Part shown: in pieces, positions 17,817-30,217 of the stretch | How positions within the stretch are numbered: position 1 is the first letter of the stretch | Layout of the letters: the number at the start of each line of letters is the position of its first letter | DNA from: Phenylobacterium sp. | Lineage (GTDB): Bacteria > Pseudomonadota > Alphaproteobacteria > Caulobacterales > Caulobacteraceae | Assembly: GCA_017991675.1 (NCBI GenBank) | Contig: JAGOQB010000002.1 | Location: forward strand, 1-64,000 | DNA length: 64,000 bases | Direction of reading: 5' to 3' | Made by a program: the position numbers and the translations under genes | The notes under the pieces: model-generated | Database searches by the model: none | What the model was told of the DNA's origin: nothing | Seen by the model: only the letters and a program-made list of their open reading frames with translations

Positions 17817-18932
17817 TTGCATCAAGCCGTGATCGCGGCCACGGGCCTCTACACCCCGCCGCACAGCCTCTCGAACACCGAGCTGGTCGAGACTTTCAAC
17901 ACCTATGTCGAGCGGTTCAACGCCGCCAACGCCGAGGCCATCGCCGCCGGCGAAGTCGACGCCCTGACCCCATCGTCGGCCGAGTTCATCGAGAAGGCCT
18001 CGGGCATCAAGTCGCGCTTCGTCATCGACAAGAGCGGGCTGGTCGATCCGGACCTGATGCGGCCGATCATCCCGGAACGCCCGAACGACCAGATCTCGGT
18101 GCTGGCCGAGATCGCGGTCGAGGCGGCCAAGCAGGCCATCGAACGCTGGGGCAAGGACGTCAGCCAGATCGGCGCGGTGATCTGCGCGGCCTCGAACATG
18201 CAGCGCGCCTATCCGGCCATGGCCATCGAGGTGCAGCAGGCGCTGGGCATCGAGGGCTTCGCCTTCGACATGAACGTCGCCTGCTCGTCGGCCACCTTCG
18301 GGATCAAGACCGCCGCCGACTTCGTCGGCTCGGGTTCGGCCCGCGCGGTGCTGATGGTCAATCCGGAGGTCTGCTCGGGCCACCTGAACTTCCGCGACCG
18401 CGACAGCCACTTCATCTTCGGCGACGTCGCCACCGCGGTGATCGTCGAGCGCGCGGAAGACGCCGTCGGCGGCTGGGATATCCTGGGCACGCGGCTGAAG
18501 ACCCAGTTCTCGAACAACATCCGCAACAACTTCGGCTTCCTGAATCGCGCCGCGCCCGAGGGCGTCGGCCAGGCCGACAAGCTGTTCGTGCAGGAAGGCC
18601 GCAAGGTGTTCCGCGAGGTCGTGCCGATGGTCTCGGAGATGATCGTCGCCCACGCCGGCGACCTGGGCATCGACCCGACCGGCCTGAAGCGCATGTGGCT
18701 GCACCAGGCCAACATCAACATGAACGAACTGATCGGCAAGCGGGTGCTGGGACGCGAACCTGCACCGGGCGAGAACGTTATCATCCTAGATGAATATGCG
18801 AACACCTCCTCGGCCGGTTCGATCATCGCCTTCCACAAGGCCAATGAGGACTTCCAGAGCGGCGAGACGGGCCTGATCTGCTCGTTCGGCGCCGGGTATT
18901 CGGCTGGCACGGTGTTCGTCCGCAAACGCTGA
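17817..18932 (+). CDS. Beta-ketoacyl-ACP synthase III (FabH-like, long form)
   Basis: This is a thiolase-fold condensing enzyme of about 371 residues. The catalytic Cys is in FDMNVACSSATFGI, the His in MWLHQANINMN and the Asn in DEYANTSSAGSI. It is some 50 residues longer than canonical FabH, with an insert near residues 30-60. The start is uncertain: the frame has no ATG in the right place. I favour TTG at 17817, seven bases after GGAG; GTG at 17754 is the alternative. Role: initiating condensation in fatty acid or a related lipid synthesis. It stands alone, divergent from the barrel gene, with no other fab genes nearby, so it may serve a specialised lipid. Confidence 0.88.
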   Translation: MHQAVIAATGLYTPPHSLSNTELVETFNTYVERFNAANAEAIAAGEVDALTPSSAEFIEKASGIKSRFVIDKSGLVDPDLMRPIIPERPNDQISVLAEIAVEAAKQAIERWGKDVSQIGAVICAASNMQRAYPAMAIEVQQALGIEGFAFDMNVACSSATFGIKTAADFVGSGSARAVLMVNPEVCSGHLNFRDRDSHFIFGDVATAVIVERAEDAVGGWDILGTRLKTQFSNNIRNNFGFLNRAAPEGVGQADKLFVQEGRKVFREVVPMVSEMIVAHAGDLGIDPTGLKRMWLHQANINMNELIGKRVLGREPAPGENVIILDEYANTSSAGSIIAFHKANEDFQSGETGLICSFGAGYSAGTVFVRKR

Positions 18933-19007
18933 CGCGGCGCCGTGCCGCGTCGGCCTCCGGGGATCTGAAGGTTAAGCTCAGCCTCAGTTCCCCGGGGGAG
19001 TACCGAG

Positions 19008-19229
19008 ATGGCCTATGACGACGTTCCCGGCGGCGATCCGCGCGGCCGGTGGTGCCCGAAGTGCAAGCTGCCGATCCGCCCAGGCGAGCCGACCACCCAC
19101 ATGCATTTCCGCGAGGACCCGGACGGCGTCCGGGGTCTGAGCGGCCCCTGGCACGGCGAATGCGCCCGCCCCTACTGGGACACCATCACGCCGGCGCTGG
19201 AAAAGCTGAAGCGCAGCTTCGGCGGCTAG
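19008..19229 (+). CDS. Small conserved hypothetical protein with a zinc-ribbon-like CxxC
   Basis: The 73-residue protein has WCPKCKLPIRPGEPTTHMHF, then GPWHGECARPYW. CxxC plus HxxxC can form a single zinc site. GGGGGAG is located about 8 nt upstream of the ATG. Such short proteins occur widely in Alphaproteobacteria without an assigned function. Its stop overlaps the stop of the GrpB-like gene on the other strand. Confidence 0.78.
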   Translation: MAYDDVPGGDPRGRWCPKCKLPIRPGEPTTHMHFREDPDGVRGLSGPWHGECARPYWDTITPALEKLKRSFGG

Positions 19230-19747
19230 AGGTCGAGCACCTTCGCCACGAAGGCGCTCTTGCCGGCGGTGTAGGCGGCGCGGTCGTCAGGATACTTCTC
19301 GGCGAGTTCCAGCTTGAGCGCCTCGTAGGCCCGGGCCTTGGCCGGGTCGGCGCGCAGACTGTCGCGAAAGGCCAAGCATTCGCGCCAAGCCTCGCTGCCA
19401 TGTTCGACGAAATGCGCCAGGTGCGTGCGCGCCGTCCCCTTGCCGTACACGTGATGCTGGGGAACGCCCGCATGCGCGGCGAAATCGTAGCCGAGTTGCT
19501 CCATGGCCGCGGCGCAATCCAGCGCATCGTCGAGCCGCCGCACGCCGATCAACAGGTCGATGACCGGCTTGGCCTTGATGCCGGGGATCGAGGTGCTGCC
19601 GTAGTGCTCGATCGCCACCACGACCGCGCCGAGACGTCCCGCGATGCGGCCGGCCTCTTCCTCGAAGAGCTGCGTCCATTGCGGTGAGGGTTCGGTCAGA
19701 AAGACCTTGCCGGGCAGGAGACCGGGAAGCGGGTTAGTGTAGCTCAT
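19226..19747 (-). CDS. GrpB family protein (UPF0157)
   Basis: The 173-residue protein of the nucleotidyltransferase-like GrpB family begins with PSPQWTQLFEEEAGRIAGRL and carries the family signature EHYGSTSIPGIKAKPVIDLL, followed by HVYGKGTARTHLAHFVEHG and the closing region YEALKLELAEKYPDDRAAYT. Often fused to CoaE in other phyla, it stands alone here and its cellular role is not established. Its start overlaps the end of the M48 protease gene by 14 bases, so the two are probably co-transcribed. Confidence 0.92.
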   Translation of the reverse strand: MSYTNPLPGLLPGKVFLTEPSPQWTQLFEEEAGRIAGRLGAVVVAIEHYGSTSIPGIKAKPVIDLLIGVRRLDDALDCAAAMEQLGYDFAAHAGVPQHHVYGKGTARTHLAHFVEHGSEAWRECLAFRDSLRADPAKARAYEALKLELAEKYPDDRAAYTAGKSAFVAKVLDL

Positions 19748-20924
19748 CGACCTTCATCTGCGCTGCTTTCCAGTCCATGGCCATGCGGATTCGGCTGCCG
19801 ACCGCCGGATGGTCGTAGAACAGCACCTCCTCCAGCTTTGACGGCGTAGCCGCACGGTACTCGATGGTCTTGACCAGCGCCTTGGCCAGACCGTCCGGTT
19901 CGTTGACGTGCTCCAGCGAATAGCGATCCGCCGCCACCTCGAAGTAGCGGAGCGCCCCGTAGACGGGCGTGGCCGGCAGGGCGAGGACGGCGATGATGAT
20001 GCCGATGACCGGGAAGCCGGCGGGATCGGCCAGCCCCTGCACGCCCTTGGCGCCGGTCCAGCGCAGCACCGGGGAGAACAATCGGTCGACCAGGAAGAAG
20101 GCGACCATCCCCATCAGCCCAAGCGCCCCGGCCAGCCAGAACATGTCCTTGCGGACGTAGTGGCCCATCTCGTGGCCGACGACGGCCTTCACCTCAGCCA
20201 GATCCGCCCCCTTGGCGAACATCACGTCGCTCATGGCGATGCGGGCGGTGCCGAACAGGCCCGAGACATTGGCCGTATAGCGGTTCGACTGCTTGGAGCC
20301 GTCATAGACGTAGATCCTGTCGTGCGGGACGCCGTTGGCCTTGGCCATCTCCACGATCGCGTCGCGGATCGGGCCGGGAGGCGCTTCGCGATAGGTGTTG
20401 AACAGCGGCTCGACGAAGACCGGGCCAAGGACCAGCAGGACGACAAAGGCGAGCGAGACCAGGCCGCCGCCCCACGCCCACCAGGTGCGCGGGGCGCGGC
20501 GGATCAGCCCGTAGAGCAGCGACACCAGGACCACCGTGAGAACGACGGAAATCACCGCGGTCAGGGCGAACTCGCCCAGGAAGCCAGGCAGTTCGCGGCT
20601 GGTGAGCCCGTAGGCCTTCTCGCGCCACCATTGGGAATAGATGGTCCAGGGCAGGCCAAGGACGGTCTCGATCACCGCGTCCAGGCCGAGCACGGCGGCG
20701 GCGGCCAGCCATGGCCGGGCCTTTCGGCTCTCGATGGCGCGGCGGACGCTGACCAGCACGCCCGAGCGCAGCACGATCCAGGCGGTCAGGACGGCGACGA
20801 GCGCGCCCCACAGCAGCAGCCAATGGCCGCCCTGGGTATAGGCGACCGCCTTGGCGTGAGCCTCGGGCGGCACCTGCGCCAGATAGGCGGCGGTCGCGGC
20901 GGCGGGGTCGAATTCCTGGGCCAT
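19734..20924 (-). CDS. M48 family metallopeptidase (Ste24/CAAX protease type)
   Basis: The 396-residue membrane zinc protease has the catalytic motif AVVGHEMGHYVRKDMFW and the downstream zinc ligand in RYFEVAADRYSLEH. Hydrophobic segments flank the catalytic domain (about residues 28-50, 62-85, 105-130, 140-165, 290-320). Bacterial relatives degrade or mature membrane and envelope proteins. I chose the ATG at 20924, preceded by GAGGG; a GTG at 20942 is possible. It overlaps the downstream GrpB-like gene. Confidence 0.9.
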   Translation of the reverse strand: MAQEFDPAAATAAYLAQVPPEAHAKAVAYTQGGHWLLLWGALVAVLTAWIVLRSGVLVSVRRAIESRKARPWLAAAAVLGLDAVIETVLGLPWTIYSQWWREKAYGLTSRELPGFLGEFALTAVISVVLTVVLVSLLYGLIRRAPRTWWAWGGGLVSLAFVVLLVLGPVFVEPLFNTYREAPPGPIRDAIVEMAKANGVPHDRIYVYDGSKQSNRYTANVSGLFGTARIAMSDVMFAKGADLAEVKAVVGHEMGHYVRKDMFWLAGALGLMGMVAFFLVDRLFSPVLRWTGAKGVQGLADPAGFPVIGIIIAVLALPATPVYGALRYFEVAADRYSLEHVNEPDGLAKALVKTIEYRAATPSKLEEVLFYDHPAVGSRIRMAMDWKAAQMKVDELH

Positions 20925-20990
20925 GTCCTCATCCCTCGCCACGAGATGGCCAGAGACCAGCCGGCTTGTCAGGTGAAATGTCGACCCGGC

Positions 20991-21425
20991 TCAGAGGTGC
21001 TCGACCGCGCAGCCGAGGTCTTCGCAGATGCGGTCGGCGAGGATCTTGCGGTGGCAGCCGCGGTGGTCGGCCTCGAAGCAGAGCAGCGCGATCTTGCGCT
21101 CGGCCGCCAGTTCCTTGGCGGCGGCCAGCTCCAGCTGGGCGGCGGGCTCGGTCAGATGATCCTCGAAGATCGCGGTCATCTCGGCGATGCGGCCCTTGCG
21201 GGCGGCCTCGCGGCCCGGCTTGGGGGTGCCGAGCTGGCGCAGGTGGACATAGCCGATCCCCGCCTCCGCCAGGCTGGCGGCCAGCACGGTCTTGGAGAAC
21301 CCTGCGCGGCGCGAGGCGGCCACCGCCCGCACATCGACCAGCAGGTCGACGCCGGCGGCTTTCAGGCGGTCGATGACCGCCGCCTGGGTGGCGGCTTCGT
21401 AGCCGATGGTGGCCAGCGGCTTCAT
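20991..21425 (-). CDS. DUF488 family protein
   Basis: The 144-residue protein of the DUF488 family shows ATIGYEAATQAAVIDRLKAA at the N terminus, LLVDVRAVAASRRAGFSK, YVHLRQLGTPKPGRE, and the Cys/His-rich ALLCFEADHRGCHRKILAD near the C terminus, which matches the conserved C-x(n)-H-C-H-R pattern. Biochemical function is unknown. It follows the MscS gene with a gap of one base and is likely co-translated. Confidence 0.9.
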   Translation of the reverse strand: MKPLATIGYEAATQAAVIDRLKAAGVDLLVDVRAVAASRRAGFSKTVLAASLAEAGIGYVHLRQLGTPKPGREAARKGRIAEMTAIFEDHLTEPAAQLELAAAKELAAERKIALLCFEADHRGCHRKILADRICEDLGCAVEHL

Positions 21426-21426
21426 C

Positions 21427-22458
21427 TCAGCGTCCCTTCGGCTTGCGGGCCTCTTCGGCGGCGTCCTGCTCGGCCCCGCGCGCCAGGTCCTCGGCTGCGT
21501 CATTGGTGCTGGCCCGGGCCAGATCCGGCCGCAGGCCCGCGGGGTGGCCGGCCAGGCCCAGGGTCTGGAGGGCGTCCTCGCCCTCCTCGCCGAACACCGA
21601 GCGGACGCGCACCTCGCGCTGGGCCAGCGGGATCTCGAAGCCGCCCGAGCGCAGCGCGTCCTCGATCGCCCAGGTGTAGGCCGCATGGGTGGCGTTGGGC
21701 CGCTTGACCGCCTCCAGCGCCGGCCAGACGACGAGTTCGAAGGACAGGCCGCTCTCGCCGAAGCCGATCAGCCAGACCTGGGTCTTGCGGACCGAGGTGT
21801 CCTTCAGGGTGAAGGGCACGGCGTGGGCCGCGCGCAGCACCGCCTCGCGCACCGCCTCCTTGTCGACGCCGTAGGCGACGCGGAACGGGATGTGCATCCG
21901 CCGCGCGCCGTTCTGATGGGTCCAGTTGGTGACCGGCTGCTCGATCAGCCGCGAATTGGGGATCAAGACGTCGAGGTCGTCGTTGTTGCGGATGCGGGTG
22001 GCGCGGGGACCGATCTCGGCGACGACGCCGCGCTCGCCGGTCTGCAGCTCGATGTAGTCGCCGATGCGGATCAGCTTGTCGAACAGCAGCACCAGGCCGG
22101 AGATGAACTCCTTGACGATGCCCTGCATGCCAAAGCCGAGGCCGACGCCGAGCGCCCCGGCGAACAGGGTGAAGGACGACAGGTCGAGGCCGAGCGTCGA
22201 GAACGCGGCGATGATCCCGAAGATCACCAGGCCGTAGGTGCTGAGCTTCTCGAAGATGTAGATCGACGGCGCGGCGTCGGTGTCGACCCGGCCGCGGATG
22301 CGGCGGATGGCGCCGGCGGCGATGCGGCCGGCGATCACCGAGGCGAAGACGATGAAGATCGCCGCCGCCAGCCCCCCCACGGTGATCTCCGTCTTGCCCA
22401 GGCGGACAAGCTCGAAGGCCAGGAAGGCCTGCAGGTCGGCGGCGATCTCGCTGTTCAT
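21427..22458 (-). CDS. Mechanosensitive ion channel MscS family protein
   Basis: The 343-residue inner-membrane channel has three membrane helices (about residues 25-50, 68-90, 95-125). The last is the pore-lining TM3, with the Gly/Ala pattern LFAGALGVGLGFGMQGIVKEFISG. The beta domain follows with IRIGDYIELQTGERGVVAEIGPRATRIRN and LIPNSRLIEQPVTNW, then the alpha/beta tail. It provides protection against hypo-osmotic shock. The C terminus is extended by about 50 polar residues with an Ala/Glu-rich stretch. It sits between an M49-like peptidase (2-base gap) and DUF488, probably a three-gene unit. Confidence 0.93.
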   Translation of the reverse strand: MNSEIAADLQAFLAFELVRLGKTEITVGGLAAAIFIVFASVIAGRIAAGAIRRIRGRVDTDAAPSIYIFEKLSTYGLVIFGIIAAFSTLGLDLSSFTLFAGALGVGLGFGMQGIVKEFISGLVLLFDKLIRIGDYIELQTGERGVVAEIGPRATRIRNNDDLDVLIPNSRLIEQPVTNWTHQNGARRMHIPFRVAYGVDKEAVREAVLRAAHAVPFTLKDTSVRKTQVWLIGFGESGLSFELVVWPALEAVKRPNATHAAYTWAIEDALRSGGFEIPLAQREVRVRSVFGEEGEDALQTLGLAGHPAGLRPDLARASTNDAAEDLARGAEQDAAEEARKPKGR

Positions 22459-22460
22459 GC

Positions 22461-23954
<1,494 letters not shown>

Positions 23955-24005
23955 GTCAGTGATTTAGCTCCGAGAAGCCGCCTGCAAGGCGGCGTTTGCC
24001 GGAAC

Positions 24006-24314
24006 CTAGCGGGGGGGCTCCCCGTCGTCGAGGACGGTCAGCCGCCGCACGGTCAGTTCGTCGATCTCCAGGCGCTTGATCCGGGCCCGGCCGACCGAGA
24101 CGCGGCCGACGGCCAGCTTGCCGATCGCTAGCACCCCGACCGCGAAGGCCCCAAAGGCGATGGCCCCCAGCGCCAGGCTGCCCATCGCCCCCAGGCCGAC
24201 GGCGCCGGCCGGCGTCGCGCGCGGGCCGACATAGACCGGATGGGCGCGCACGCGACGCGGCGCGGCCTCCGCGACGGCGACGGGGGTGCGGCGGGCCCGC
24301 AGTTCCAAGGCCAT
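24006..24314 (-). CDS. Small protein with pentad repeats, function unknown
   Basis: The 102-residue protein has about ten consecutive five-residue repeats from about residue 48: ALGAI AFGAF AVGVL AIGKL and on, with Gly at position 3 in the first half, then charged units such as RIKRL, EIDEL, TVRRL. Such periodicity predicts a regular right-handed beta helix or a glycine-packed membrane hairpin. The N terminus is Arg/Pro rich. It lies between the M49-like peptidase and GNAT genes. It is not a standard A(D/N)LxX pentapeptide protein; no family was recognised. Confidence 0.7.
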   Translation of the reverse strand: MALELRARRTPVAVAEAAPRRVRAHPVYVGPRATPAGAVGLGAMGSLALGAIAFGAFAVGVLAIGKLAVGRVSVGRARIKRLEIDELTVRRLTVLDDGEPPR

Positions 24315-24366
24315 GTCTGTCTCCCTACGGCTTGGGACGAGCCTAACCCCGCACGCGCCCGCTGCG

Positions 24367-25047
24367 CTAGCTGCGCGTCAGGGTGGTCATCACCAGCTCG
24401 CGGCGGAAGTCGAAGCCCAGCGCCTGGTAGAGCGCGATGGCGCCGGTGTTGTGCGCGTAGGAATGCAGGAACGGGATCTCGCCCCGCGCGCGGATGCGGG
24501 CGGCGACCTCGATCATCAGGCCGGCGGCGTAGCCGCGGCCGCGATAGGCCGGGTCGGTGCAGACGCCGCTGACCTCGGTATAGCCGGCCGGCTGCATGCG
24601 CTCGCCGGCCATGGCCACCAGCTTGCCGTCCGCCTTGACCCCGACGAAGCGGCCGAGTTCGTGGGTGCGCGCGAAGAACGGGCCCGGCGCGGTCTCAGTC
24701 GCCAGGGCGAGCATCTGCGGGGCGTCGGCCTCGCTCAGCACCTCGATGGCGAAGGCGGGCTCGCCGACCGGATTCGGGGCTTCGGCGACCATCTGCCAGC
24801 AGAGCGCCTGGCTGCGGACCGTCAGGCCCGGCGCCGGCGGCGGCGGCCCCTCCTCCACCAGCGCCACGTCGCCATGGGCGGCGACCAGGGCGGCCAGGTC
24901 GGCCAGGCGCTCGGGCGAAGCGTCCGGCAGCGCCGCGAACAGCCCGAAGTCGGGGCCGAAGCGGACCGCCGCGCCGTGCCTCCGCACTAGGTGGGACTGG
25001 CGGTCGGTCAGGGCCGACCAGACCGGGCGATCGAGCGGATGGGACAT
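24367..25047 (-). CDS. GNAT family N-acetyltransferase (FR47-like)
   Basis: The 226-residue protein has a GNAT fold in its C-terminal half. The acetyl-CoA binding motif A is GVCTDPAYRGRGYAAGLMIE, followed by FLHSYAHNTGAIALYQALGF (motif B). The N-terminal 100 residues are typical of FR47-like members. I chose the ATG at 25047 because the longer frame upstream runs into the cupin promoter. It is divergent from the cupin gene, with a perfect operator-like dyad between. The substrate is unknown. Confidence 0.88.
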   Translation of the reverse strand: MSHPLDRPVWSALTDRQSHLVRRHGAAVRFGPDFGLFAALPDASPERLADLAALVAAHGDVALVEEGPPPPAPGLTVRSQALCWQMVAEAPNPVGEPAFAIEVLSEADAPQMLALATETAPGPFFARTHELGRFVGVKADGKLVAMAGERMQPAGYTEVSGVCTDPAYRGRGYAAGLMIEVAARIRARGEIPFLHSYAHNTGAIALYQALGFDFRRELVMTTLTRS

Positions 25048-25093
25048 GGCGGCTGCATACCCCCGCCCGCGCCCGGCGTCATGGCGAGCGATG

Positions 25094-25108
25094 GATAACG
25101 ATGTTATC
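25094..25108. promoter_or_regulatory. Perfect operator-like dyad GATAAC-N3-GTTATC
   Basis: GATAACGATGTTATC has 6-bp perfect arms and lies 47 bp upstream of the GNAT start and 31 bp upstream of the cupin start. It is AT-rich in a GC-rich region and is a likely regulator site for one or both genes; the regulator is unknown. Confidence 0.55.
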
Positions 25109-25139
25109 TTTTGGGCTTGATAAGAGGAGCGCGCCGACC

Positions 25140-25586
25140 ATGGCCGAGCCAATCATTGTCAAGCTGACCGACGGAGTGCGCCCGCTGAACGTCGTGGGCG
25201 AGCAGATCACCGTGCTCGCCAGCGGCGATCGCACCGGGAGCTACGAGGTCTTTCACCAGATCGGTCCCGAAGGCAGCGGTCCGCCGCCGCACAGCCATCC
25301 CTGGGACGAGGCGTTCTATGTGGTCGCCGGAGAGATCGCCTTCGGCGTCGGCGAGCAGGAGCTGGTCGCCCATGCGGGCGCCTTCGTCCACCTGCCGGCC
25401 GGGACCACCCACTGGTTCCGGTTCGGCAAGGGCGGCGGCGAAATGGTCTCGCTGACCTCGCGCGAGGGCGCCTCGCACATGTTCGCCGACTTCGACCGCG
25501 AGATCTCGCCGACCGCGCCGGAACTGGACAAGCTGATCGAGCTGGGCCGGCCCTATGGACTGACGGTGGCGGTTCCGGCGGGATAG
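25140..25586 (+). CDS. Cupin domain-containing protein
   Basis: The 148-residue single cupin has metal-binding motif 1 PPPHSHPWDEAFYVVAGEIAF (two His, one Glu) and motif 2 HLPAGTTHWFRF (His). GAGGAG stands about 9 nt upstream of the ATG. Single-domain cupins include dioxygenases, isomerases and sensors; the substrate is not predictable. It is followed by the DUF2277 gene after 32 bp, probably co-transcribed. Confidence 0.88.
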   Translation: MAEPIIVKLTDGVRPLNVVGEQITVLASGDRTGSYEVFHQIGPEGSGPPPHSHPWDEAFYVVAGEIAFGVGEQELVAHAGAFVHLPAGTTHWFRFGKGGGEMVSLTSREGASHMFADFDREISPTAPELDKLIELGRPYGLTVAVPAG

Positions 25587-25618
25587 GCGAACCGCCGAGG
25601 ACAAGGAGACGCCGGGCC

Positions 25619-25900
25619 ATGTGCCGCAACATCAAGACGCTGTTCAATTTCGACCCGCCGGCCACCGACGAGGAAATCCGCGACGCGGCGCTGCAGTTCG
25701 TCCGCAAGCTGTCGGGCTTCAACGCCCCCTCGAAGGCGAACCGGCAAGCCTTCGACGCCGCCGTCGACGAGGTCGCCGCGGCCGCCGGCCGGCTGTTCGA
25801 GGGACTGGAAACCTCTGCGCAGCCCAAGGACCGCGAGGAAGAGGCCGCCAAGGCCAAGGCGCGCTCGGCCGAGCGTTTCGGCGTCAGGCAGCCCGCATAG
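25619..25900 (+). CDS. DUF2277 domain-containing protein
   Basis: The 93-residue protein begins MCRNIKTLFNFDPPATDEEI, the invariant opening of DUF2277, followed by ALQFVRKLSGFNAPSKANRQ and a helical acidic tail. Function is unknown. AAGGAG is present upstream of the ATG. It sits downstream of the cupin gene and converges with the TonB receptor gene. Confidence 0.95.
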   Translation: MCRNIKTLFNFDPPATDEEIRDAALQFVRKLSGFNAPSKANRQAFDAAVDEVAAAAGRLFEGLETSAQPKDREEEAAKAKARSAERFGVRQPA

Positions 25901-25935
25901 TCGAGGGGCGGCGGACCAGCCGCCGCCCCTGCCCG

Positions 25936-28230
<2,295 letters not shown>

Positions 28231-28360
28231 GACTGTGTAAAATTCCCCCAATATCTTGCCGCCGGGCCAGTGGGCGCGGCGGTAGTCGTCAAAAGTTCGA
28301 TCGTGAGCCGGGCCGGCGCCGCCGAGGCGGCGCGCGAGATCGCCAGGCTGTTGCTGAAGC

Positions 28361-28385
28361 GGCCGCTCCCACGCGGAGAGCGGCC
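28361..28385 (-). terminator. Hairpin downstream of the M20 peptidase gene
   Basis: The perfect arms GGCCGCTC and GAGCGGCC are separated by 9 bases, 12 bases past the M20 stop. There is no T run, so this could be a weak terminator or an mRNA-stabilising hairpin rather than a strong stop before the TonB receptor gene. Confidence 0.45.
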
Positions 28386-28396
28386 GGGGCCGTCGG

Positions 28397-29938
28397 CTAT
28401 TTCATTTCCGCCAGGGCGTAGAGGAACTGCGCCTGGGCCATGGCGGCGTCGACGTAGCCGGCCACCTTCGGATTGGCGGAGTCGATGACGATGAACTCGT
28501 CCGGCGCATGCGCCCCCGAGCCGAAGCCGACGCCGAAGTGGATCGCCGGCTTGGCCACCGGCGGCTGGGTGAACAGCGAGCCGGGCCAGGAGCCGGGGCT
28601 GCGCGGCGACAGCGTCACCGGAATGCCCATCTTCTTGTAGGCGCCGAGCGCGGCCTGGACGACGCGAGCATCCTCGGCGGTCTCGGTGGGATCATAGCCG
28701 CCCGAGACGTTGATCTGCACGTCCTGGAAGCCGCGCTTGTCGAGGTGCTCGCGCAGCTGGCGGACGGTGTCGGCGTAGGTCTGGTTCGGGACCATGCGGA
28801 TCTCGAGCTTGGCCTCGGCGCGGCTGGGCAGGATGCTCTTGCCGCCCGGTCCGGTGTAACCGCCGACCAGGCCCTGCAGGTTGATCGTCGGCTGCGAGAG
28901 CAGCCGCTCGATCGACTTCTCGTAGCTGAGGTTGTCGATCCACGCCTTGTTGCCGTAGGCCTGCTTGATCGCGGCCTCGTTGGTCTTCTGGGCGAGCTGG
29001 GCGATCAGCTCCTTTTCGCGCGCCGACAGCGGCCGGACCTTGTCCATGAAGCCGTCGAGCGTCGGGGTGTTGCCGTCGGCGCTGGTCAGGGTGGCCAGGG
29101 CCTGGACCAGACGCCAGATCGGGCTGTCGATGCGGGCTTTCTCGGACGAGTGGATGTCGGTCTTCGGACCGATGCCGGTCTTGGCGCCGTCGACGATCAG
29201 CTGCAGCTCGACCGGCCCCTTGGCGCCGAGGGTGAAGGAGACTTCGCCGGTGGTGCGGTCCTGGGCCGGGCCGGGCACGTAGATGCCCTCGCACTTCTGC
29301 AGGACGGGCAGGACCTTCGGGTGGGTGGCGATCTGGCGGAAGTGCGGCGAGGCGATCTCCTCCTCGCCTTCGCAGATCAGGGCGATGTTGACCGGCGGCT
29401 TCTTGCCCGCTGCGCGCATGGCCCGCAGGGCGTTGAGCAGCGCGATCTGGCCGCCCTTGGAGTTGGTGGCGCCGCGGCCCATCATCACCGTGCCGAACGG
29501 CGCCTTCTCGACCAGGCGGCCTTCGAGCGGCGGGCTCGACCATTCCTTGGGGTCGAACTGCTTCACGTCGTACATGAAGTAGACGCCGATCCAGCGCGGG
29601 GCGCCGACGTCCAGGGTGGCGAACACGCCGGCGACGCCGTCGGTCGGGATGATCTCGACGGTCTTGAAGCCGGCGTCCTTGGCGATCTTGGCCATGTAGG
29701 CCGGCCCTTCGGCGACGTTCAGGCCTTCGGCGGCGACGGTCGGAAGCGCGATCCACTCCTGAAGCCGCTTGATGGCGTCGGCCTTGTCGGCCTCGACGGC
29801 CTTGCGGATCGCCGCAAGGTCGGCGCTGGCGGCGGCGGCCACGCCGGGGGTCAGGAACGCACCGGCCGCGGCGGCGGCGGCGGCGCCGGCCATCAAGCTG
29901 CGGCGGTCAGTCGAAGGGCGGTCGTACTGGTCGGACAT
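28397..29938 (-). CDS. Tat-exported M20 family metallopeptidase with non-canonical metal ligands
   Basis: The 513-residue protein has a Tat signal (TDRRSLMAGAAAAAAAGAFL). The M20 fold is clear: EEEIASPHF carries the catalytic and metal Glu pair, and GVGFGSGAHAPDEF carries the C-terminal His. Two conserved metal positions differ: the usual HxD reads MYD in GVYFMYDVKQFDPKEWSSPP, and the bridging Asp in GRGxxDxKG is Asn in GRGATNSKGGQ. I believe a subfamily with these changes exists, so the enzyme may be active with one metal or have another role. The length is normal and no frameshift is seen. It lies upstream of a TonB receptor. Confidence 0.85.
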   Translation of the reverse strand: MSDQYDRPSTDRRSLMAGAAAAAAAGAFLTPGVAAAASADLAAIRKAVEADKADAIKRLQEWIALPTVAAEGLNVAEGPAYMAKIAKDAGFKTVEIIPTDGVAGVFATLDVGAPRWIGVYFMYDVKQFDPKEWSSPPLEGRLVEKAPFGTVMMGRGATNSKGGQIALLNALRAMRAAGKKPPVNIALICEGEEEIASPHFRQIATHPKVLPVLQKCEGIYVPGPAQDRTTGEVSFTLGAKGPVELQLIVDGAKTGIGPKTDIHSSEKARIDSPIWRLVQALATLTSADGNTPTLDGFMDKVRPLSAREKELIAQLAQKTNEAAIKQAYGNKAWIDNLSYEKSIERLLSQPTINLQGLVGGYTGPGGKSILPSRAEAKLEIRMVPNQTYADTVRQLREHLDKRGFQDVQINVSGGYDPTETAEDARVVQAALGAYKKMGIPVTLSPRSPGSWPGSLFTQPPVAKPAIHFGVGFGSGAHAPDEFIVIDSANPKVAGYVDAAMAQAQFLYALAEMK

Positions 29939-30217
29939 TTTTACTCCCGGTGAGCGGCGCTCGTCTTACTGTCTTGCGCGAGCCGCAAGCTCGCGATGGC
30001 GAAGCTTAGAGCCCCGCGACAGTGGCGCTACAGAGAAGTTTCCGACCTGCCAAGTGATCTGGGTGGCCTGACGCCTACAGAAGCGCCCGACTGTTGCCGA
30101 GAGACTGCATTATTCTTGGCCGAAACCAGAAAGTTTCAAATGTAACCATAGAAACAACATGCCCGGCTTTTGACCGCACAGCGCAAGGACATGCCCCAGG
30201 GCCGGACTCAAACGAAA
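29939..30217. other. Intergenic region upstream of the M20 peptidase gene
   Basis: There is no gene here. The part nearest 29939 should hold the promoter and ribosome binding site of the minus-strand peptidase gene (ACCGGGAGT precedes its ATG). The rest, up to the P450 terminator at 30218, shows no strong repeat or RNA signature. Confidence 0.5.
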
